Shown in pieces: positions 63,027 to 64,000 of a stretch of DNA of 64,000 nt (its first letter is position 1; each line of letters opens with the position of its first letter). Made by a program: the position numbers and the translations under genes. The notes below the pieces were generated by a model. That model worked only from the letters and a program-made list of their open reading frames with translations. It did no database searches and had not been told where the DNA came from. Origin of the DNA: Pedobacter sp. D749 (GTDB lineage Bacteria; Bacteroidota; Bacteroidia; Sphingobacteriales; Sphingobacteriaceae); NCBI RefSeq assembly GCF_019317285.1, contig NZ_CP079218.1:4278001-4342000 (forward strand), given 5' to 3'.

Positions 63027-63716
63027 TTACGCCTGGCTTTTATCGCCCTTACTTTTAAAAACTTCGTACAGGTAGATATTCATCAATAATAGTCCCATTA
63101 AATAAAAATGGTCTTCGAAAGGAATGGTCCCCACTCTAAAACCAAGATTTTGCTTATCGTTGTACATCACCACAGGTATAGAAGTTAAAAATCCATTTAC
63201 AATATAGAAAGGAATAAGCGAAATCAGGTAAGCCCTGTAGAACTTGTACATAAACCGAAAATCGACATTTACATACTCTACATAAGCCAGTACTATAAAT
63301 AAAAAGCCAAAATTGATCAGCGTATACCACCTGTTATAACCAAAAAATAAAATGGCCACACAAAGCCCCAGGAACAGATTACTTATTGCGAAGCTATACT
63401 TCTGCAGTTCGTTTTTTGGAAAATAAGCATTCAGACATTCGTAAATAAACACACAGGCATAAGGAACCGTTAAAAAGAATAGAATTTCTTCTAAAGGTAG
63501 CCCCAAAAAGTTTACCCCAATAAGGTAATCAGGATTAAAAGACCATACCGCAAGCTTGGTAAACAGGATATCCCAAATTAAAAATATAATACCAGTAAGC
63601 AATATTGCGGGAAATACAAACTTCCATTTGCTAAAAAAATGAACCTTTTTATCGAATGATAAAACCAGTGGAAAAAAAATTACAGCAATATTAATAAGTA
63701 AATAGATATACTTCAT
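63027..63716 (-). CDS. Lycopene cyclase domain protein
   Basis: 229 residues with about seven membrane helices. The PxEE-type motif LGLPLEEILFFLTVPY (about 72-87) with ACVFIYECLNAYF is the hallmark of the CrtYc/CrtYd lycopene cyclase group; the second copy of the domain follows in the same chain. It closes the ends of lycopene to beta-carotene. It starts one base after the upstream gene stop, in an operon that continues off the window, presumably with other carotenoid genes. Confidence 0.88.
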   Translation of the reverse strand: MKYIYLLINIAVIFFPLVLSFDKKVHFFSKWKFVFPAILLTGIIFLIWDILFTKLAVWSFNPDYLIGVNFLGLPLEEILFFLTVPYACVFIYECLNAYFPKNELQKYSFAISNLFLGLCVAILFFGYNRWYTLINFGFLFIVLAYVEYVNVDFRFMYKFYRAYLISLIPFYIVNGFLTSIPVVMYNDKQNLGFRVGTIPFEDHFYLMGLLLMNIYLYEVFKSKGDKSQA

Positions 63717-63717
63717 T

Positions 63718-64000
63718 CTAAAGGTGTTTGGTCAAAATTTTAACTTCAGCAGAACTGCATTTTTTACTGTCTATCATAAATTTAGCTACGTTTTTAACCA
63801 GTTCACGATCGGCAAGACCAAAGTTTTCATTTTGATAATGTTTAACGATCTCTTTTTTATCCTGAACCAAATCTTTACTGAAACCGAGAAAGGAAGGTGT
63901 ATAAAATTCAATTGAAAACCGCATAAAACGGATCTCCAGATTTTCCTTGTCCATATCTATAGCTTTTTGCATTGTTTTTAGCGATTGGCTCACATACTTG
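63718..64000 (-). CDS. Unknown protein of the carotenoid operon, partial (5' end outside)
   Basis: At least 94 codons visible; the frame runs through the window edge and the GTG at 63993 is probably not the true start. C-terminal region: helical MQKAIDMDKENLEIRFMRFSIEF, then PSFLGFSKDLVQDKKEIVKH and the end SAEVKILTKHL. The first part reads like a TPR motif. In related genera a protein like this precedes the lycopene cyclase. Function unknown. Confidence 0.7.
   Translation of the reverse strand, partial: KYVSQSLKTMQKAIDMDKENLEIRFMRFSIEFYTPSFLGFSKDLVQDKKEIVKHYQNENFGLADRELVKNVAKFMIDSKKCSSAEVKILTKHL

Noticed and set aside
62692..63089. ORFs in three frames over the structured element
   Set aside because: Low-complexity and overlapping on both strands; consistent with repeat DNA.
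1..64000. CRISPR arrays, prophage, IS elements
   Set aside because: No regularly spaced repeats, no cas, integrase or transposase frames seen.

Overview
The window reads as a chromosomal segment of a Bacteroidota bacterium, most likely a Sphingobacteriaceae member close to Pedobacter. The reasons are AT-rich DNA with Bacteroidota-type promoters (TAnnTTTG -7 boxes), a full gldK-gldL-gldM-gldN type 9 secretion core plus a SprE/PorW-like lipoprotein, an RprX/RprY two-component pair, DUF4286 and DUF4271 proteins, and many short intergenic inverted repeats. I see no phage, transposase, CRISPR array or rRNA. One tRNA (Asn, GTT) is present.

Layout. 1-1.5 kb: start of the ATP synthase operon (atpB cut by the window edge, a small membrane protein, AtpZ), divergent from a SprE/PorW-like lipoprotein. 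4.4-9.4 kb: a lipoprotein, a class A penicillin-binding protein and uvrC. 9.6-14.3 kb: gldKLMN on the minus strand, the inner-membrane motor and periplasmic ring of T9SS. 14.5-18.5 kb: hemD and DUF4271, divergent from hemW and an SDR. 19-23.3 kb: a FAS1 protein, then two paralogous JmjC-like cupins flanking a DUF3050 (haem-oxygenase-fold) protein, and an acetyltransferase. 24-29.5 kb: a PfkB kinase, a VWA/MoxR-ATPase pair and a membrane metallophosphoesterase. 29.6-34 kb: RprY, RprX and an S9-family lipoprotein that has lost its catalytic Ser and His. 34-43 kb: TPR protein, GNAT, DUF4286, MazG-like, GT39, dtd, and an overlapping pair of exported proteins of unknown role.

43.2-54.9 kb is a long one-direction accessory stretch: AraC regulator, two alpha/beta hydrolases, a DsbA-like thioredoxin protein, DUF1275, a lone M17 N-domain, an oxalate-decarboxylase-type bicupin, a membrane ABM protein, an old-yellow-enzyme oxidoreductase, a hybrid histidine kinase with a LytTR regulator, and Dps. 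It looks like an oxidative or electrophile stress island. The same 20-base motif lies about 90 bases upstream of both the bicupin and dps. 55-60.9 kb: small lipoproteins, an AKR/AraC pair, a DUF4932 metalloprotease-like protein and an aspartyl protease. 61-64 kb: tRNA-Asn, a sugar kinase, a cytochrome b5-like protein, and the end of a carotenoid cluster (lycopene cyclase).

The best candidates for undescribed biology are (1) the catalytically dead S9 lipoprotein joined within 2 bases to a histidine kinase and response regulator, (2) the cupin/DUF3050/cupin cluster with two intact metal sites and one diiron-like site, and (3) the shared promoter motif in the stress island.
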